5,026 nt of DNA from Candidatus Aerophobota bacterium (lineage in GTDB: Bacteria > Aerophobota > Aerophobia > Aerophobales > AE-B3A): NCBI GenBank assembly GCA_030616535.1, contig JAUWXE010000084.1, positions 1 to 5,026 on the forward strand. The letters run 5' to 3'. Below are positions 3,849 to 5,026 of this stretch, one piece after another. Position 1 is the first letter of the stretch, and each line of letters starts with the position of its first letter. A program made the position numbers and the translations under genes. The notes under the pieces were generated by a model that saw only the letters and a list, made by a program, of their open reading frames with translations, was not told the DNA's origin and ran no database searches.

Positions 3849-5026
3849 ATGGGAAAGATGCAGACCGTTACTCTATTTGCTGACTGGGAACCAAAAAGTG
3901 ATTTTGAGTTAGGCTTGAAAGATGTGGAAGGAAAGCTCACCTATCTGGGAGGTAAGGTTTGGAAAAATCCTACTCTTAAGATAGTGGAAAAAGATATCCC
4001 TGAAATTGGTCCTACTGAAGTTCTCATTAAGGTAAAAGCATGCGGTATCTGTGGCAGTGATGTTCATATGGCCCAGTCTAACAATCAGGGATATATCTGG
4101 TATCCCGGGCTTACCGCCTTTCCTTGCACTCTGGGACACGAGTTTTCCGGAGTAGTAGCTAAAGTGGGAGAGAAAGCAACTAATAAAAGAACCGGTAAAA
4201 GATATGAAGAAGGTGAACCTGTTACCTCGGAGGAGATGCTCTGGTGTGGAGCCTGCCGACCATGTGCTGATGGTTATCCTAATCACTGTGAGGCATTGCA
4301 GGACTTGGGTTTTACCTGCGATGGAGCCTTTGCCGGATATGTGAGGGTGGGTGCAAAGTACACCTGGAGTCTGGAGGAGTTAAAGGGAAAATATTCCGAT
4401 GACGATATATTTTTAGCCGGAAGTCTGGTCGAGCCAACATCGGTAGCTTTTAATGCAGTCATAGAACGGGGAGGTGGCATTCGTCCTGGAGATAATGTGG
4501 TTATTTTGGGTGGAGGTCCTATTGGTCTGGCCGCGGTGGCTGTTTTAAAAAGGGCAGGAGCGGCTAAGCTAATATTATCGGAACCCTCCGAGCCGAGAGC
4601 GGAGCTGGCTAAAAAGATGGGCGCCGACCATATTATTAATCCCTTAAAAGAGAACTTCACTGAATCTGTATTAAAATTAACCAGTGGTGGGGGAGCAAAA
4701 TTGTATCTCGAAGCAACCGGTCTTCCGGATAAGGTCTTCGGCGACATAGAACAAACTATTTGGGAAGGAAAGCAGCTAAATAGTGTGGTGGTGATTGTGG
4801 CAAGGTCAGCTCAAAAAATTCCCCTTACTGGGGAGGTATTTCAGGTAAGGAGAGCATCCATTGTTGGTTCTCAGGGACACTCCGGTCATGGAACCTTCCC
4901 CAGAGTTATCAGCTCTATGGCTTCAGGAATGAATATGCTTCCCTTAATTACTAAAAAGATTCCTCTAGAGGAAGTTCCGGAAAGTATAGTTATGCTCCAG
5001 ACCAACCGTACAGAATGTAAAATAAC
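3849..5026 (+). CDS. iolM: Zinc-dependent dehydrogenase, scyllo-inosose 3-dehydrogenase type (3' end cut by the window)
   Basis: This is a medium-chain zinc dehydrogenase, predicted to oxidise scyllo-inosose (2-keto-myo-inositol) with NAD+ to a diketo-inositol in the Thermotoga-type inositol pathway. The frame is open for 392 codons to the window edge. From memory it resembles T. maritima TM0412 (about 395 aa) almost end to end, including EGKLT/LG.KVW, the PGLT.FP segment, EEMLWCG, and the C-terminal GEVFQVRRA / GSQGHSGHGTFPRVIS, so only a few residues are missing. Catalytic zinc residues: Cys65 in CGICGSDVH, His97-Glu98 in LGHEFSG, and Glu195 in SLVEPTS. Structural zinc: Cys133, 136, 139 and 147 (CX2CX2CX7C). 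The nucleotide-binding loop is GGGPIG at 221-226, with Glu245 after the second strand, which favours NAD over NADP. Related sugar or polyol dehydrogenases share the fold, so the substrate is inferred from similarity. Partner genes (iolG, iolN, iolO) are not in the window. Confidence 0.88.
   Translation, partial: MGKMQTVTLFADWEPKSDFELGLKDVEGKLTYLGGKVWKNPTLKIVEKDIPEIGPTEVLIKVKACGICGSDVHMAQSNNQGYIWYPGLTAFPCTLGHEFSGVVAKVGEKATNKRTGKRYEEGEPVTSEEMLWCGACRPCADGYPNHCEALQDLGFTCDGAFAGYVRVGAKYTWSLEELKGKYSDDDIFLAGSLVEPTSVAFNAVIERGGGIRPGDNVVILGGGPIGLAAVAVLKRAGAAKLILSEPSEPRAELAKKMGADHIINPLKENFTESVLKLTSGGGAKLYLEATGLPDKVFGDIEQTIWEGKQLNSVVVIVARSAQKIPLTGEVFQVRRASIVGSQGHSGHGTFPRVISSMASGMNMLPLITKKIPLEEVPESIVMLQTNRTECKI

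Noticed and set aside
3909..4747. Two long minus-strand frames (125 and 154 codons) opposite the dehydrogenase
   Set aside because: They lie antisense to a strongly conserved zinc dehydrogenase frame; their translations are low-complexity shadows with no recognisable domain.
1..5026. Defence system, CRISPR array, transposase or integrase
   Set aside because: All four genes are metabolic or transport genes; no spaced direct repeats, transposase motifs or nuclease domains were seen.

Overview
The window is a piece of a bacterial chromosome of moderate GC. It carries four protein genes, all on the + strand, preceded by about 630 bases without a convincing gene. Gene content points to an anaerobic, sugar- or polyol-fermenting bacterium: a pyrophosphate-type phosphofructokinase and a Thermotoga-type inositol-pathway dehydrogenase. 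From recall of protein families I would guess an Atribacterota-, Thermotogota- or similar uncultured-anaerobe-like genome. The sequence alone does not fix the phylum.

Layout. Bases 1-350 are an AT-rich intergenic region that looks like a divergent promoter zone. A minus-strand promoter (89-117) and a plus-strand promoter (320-347) share a 15-base motif, AAGTTGACTTG(A/T)CAA, placed in the same register over the -35 box. Bases ~354-631 would be a ~280-nt 5' leader of the phosphofructokinase gene. It can fold into several sizeable hairpins, but I cannot assign it to a known riboswitch or RNA family. Bases 632-3576 hold three tightly packed genes: a PPi-type 6-phosphofructokinase, a PiT-family phosphate permease whose start overlaps the kinase end by 22 bases, and a DUF47/PhoU-like PiT accessory protein that follows after about 20 bases. 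Bases 3577-3848 are a non-coding gap with weak promoter-like and palindromic elements. From 3849 to the window end runs a zinc-dependent dehydrogenase closely resembling Thermotoga maritima TM0412 (scyllo-inosose 3-dehydrogenase, IolM), cut by the window edge only a few residues before its expected C-terminus.

How the genes may work together. PPi-dependent phosphofructokinase uses pyrophosphate and releases inorganic phosphate (or the reverse in gluconeogenesis). PiT permeases move inorganic phosphate with a cation, and DUF47 proteins are their usual partners. The operon therefore appears to couple the central PPi/Pi-linked glycolytic step with phosphate movement across the membrane. The iolM gene is probably a separate transcription unit and the first visible gene of an inositol catabolic cluster that continues beyond the window.

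The most interesting items are the kinase-permease-accessory operon, the long structured leader without a clear Shine-Dalgarno site at its end, and the duplicated motif at the two divergent promoters. No mobile element, CRISPR array, tRNA or rRNA was seen.
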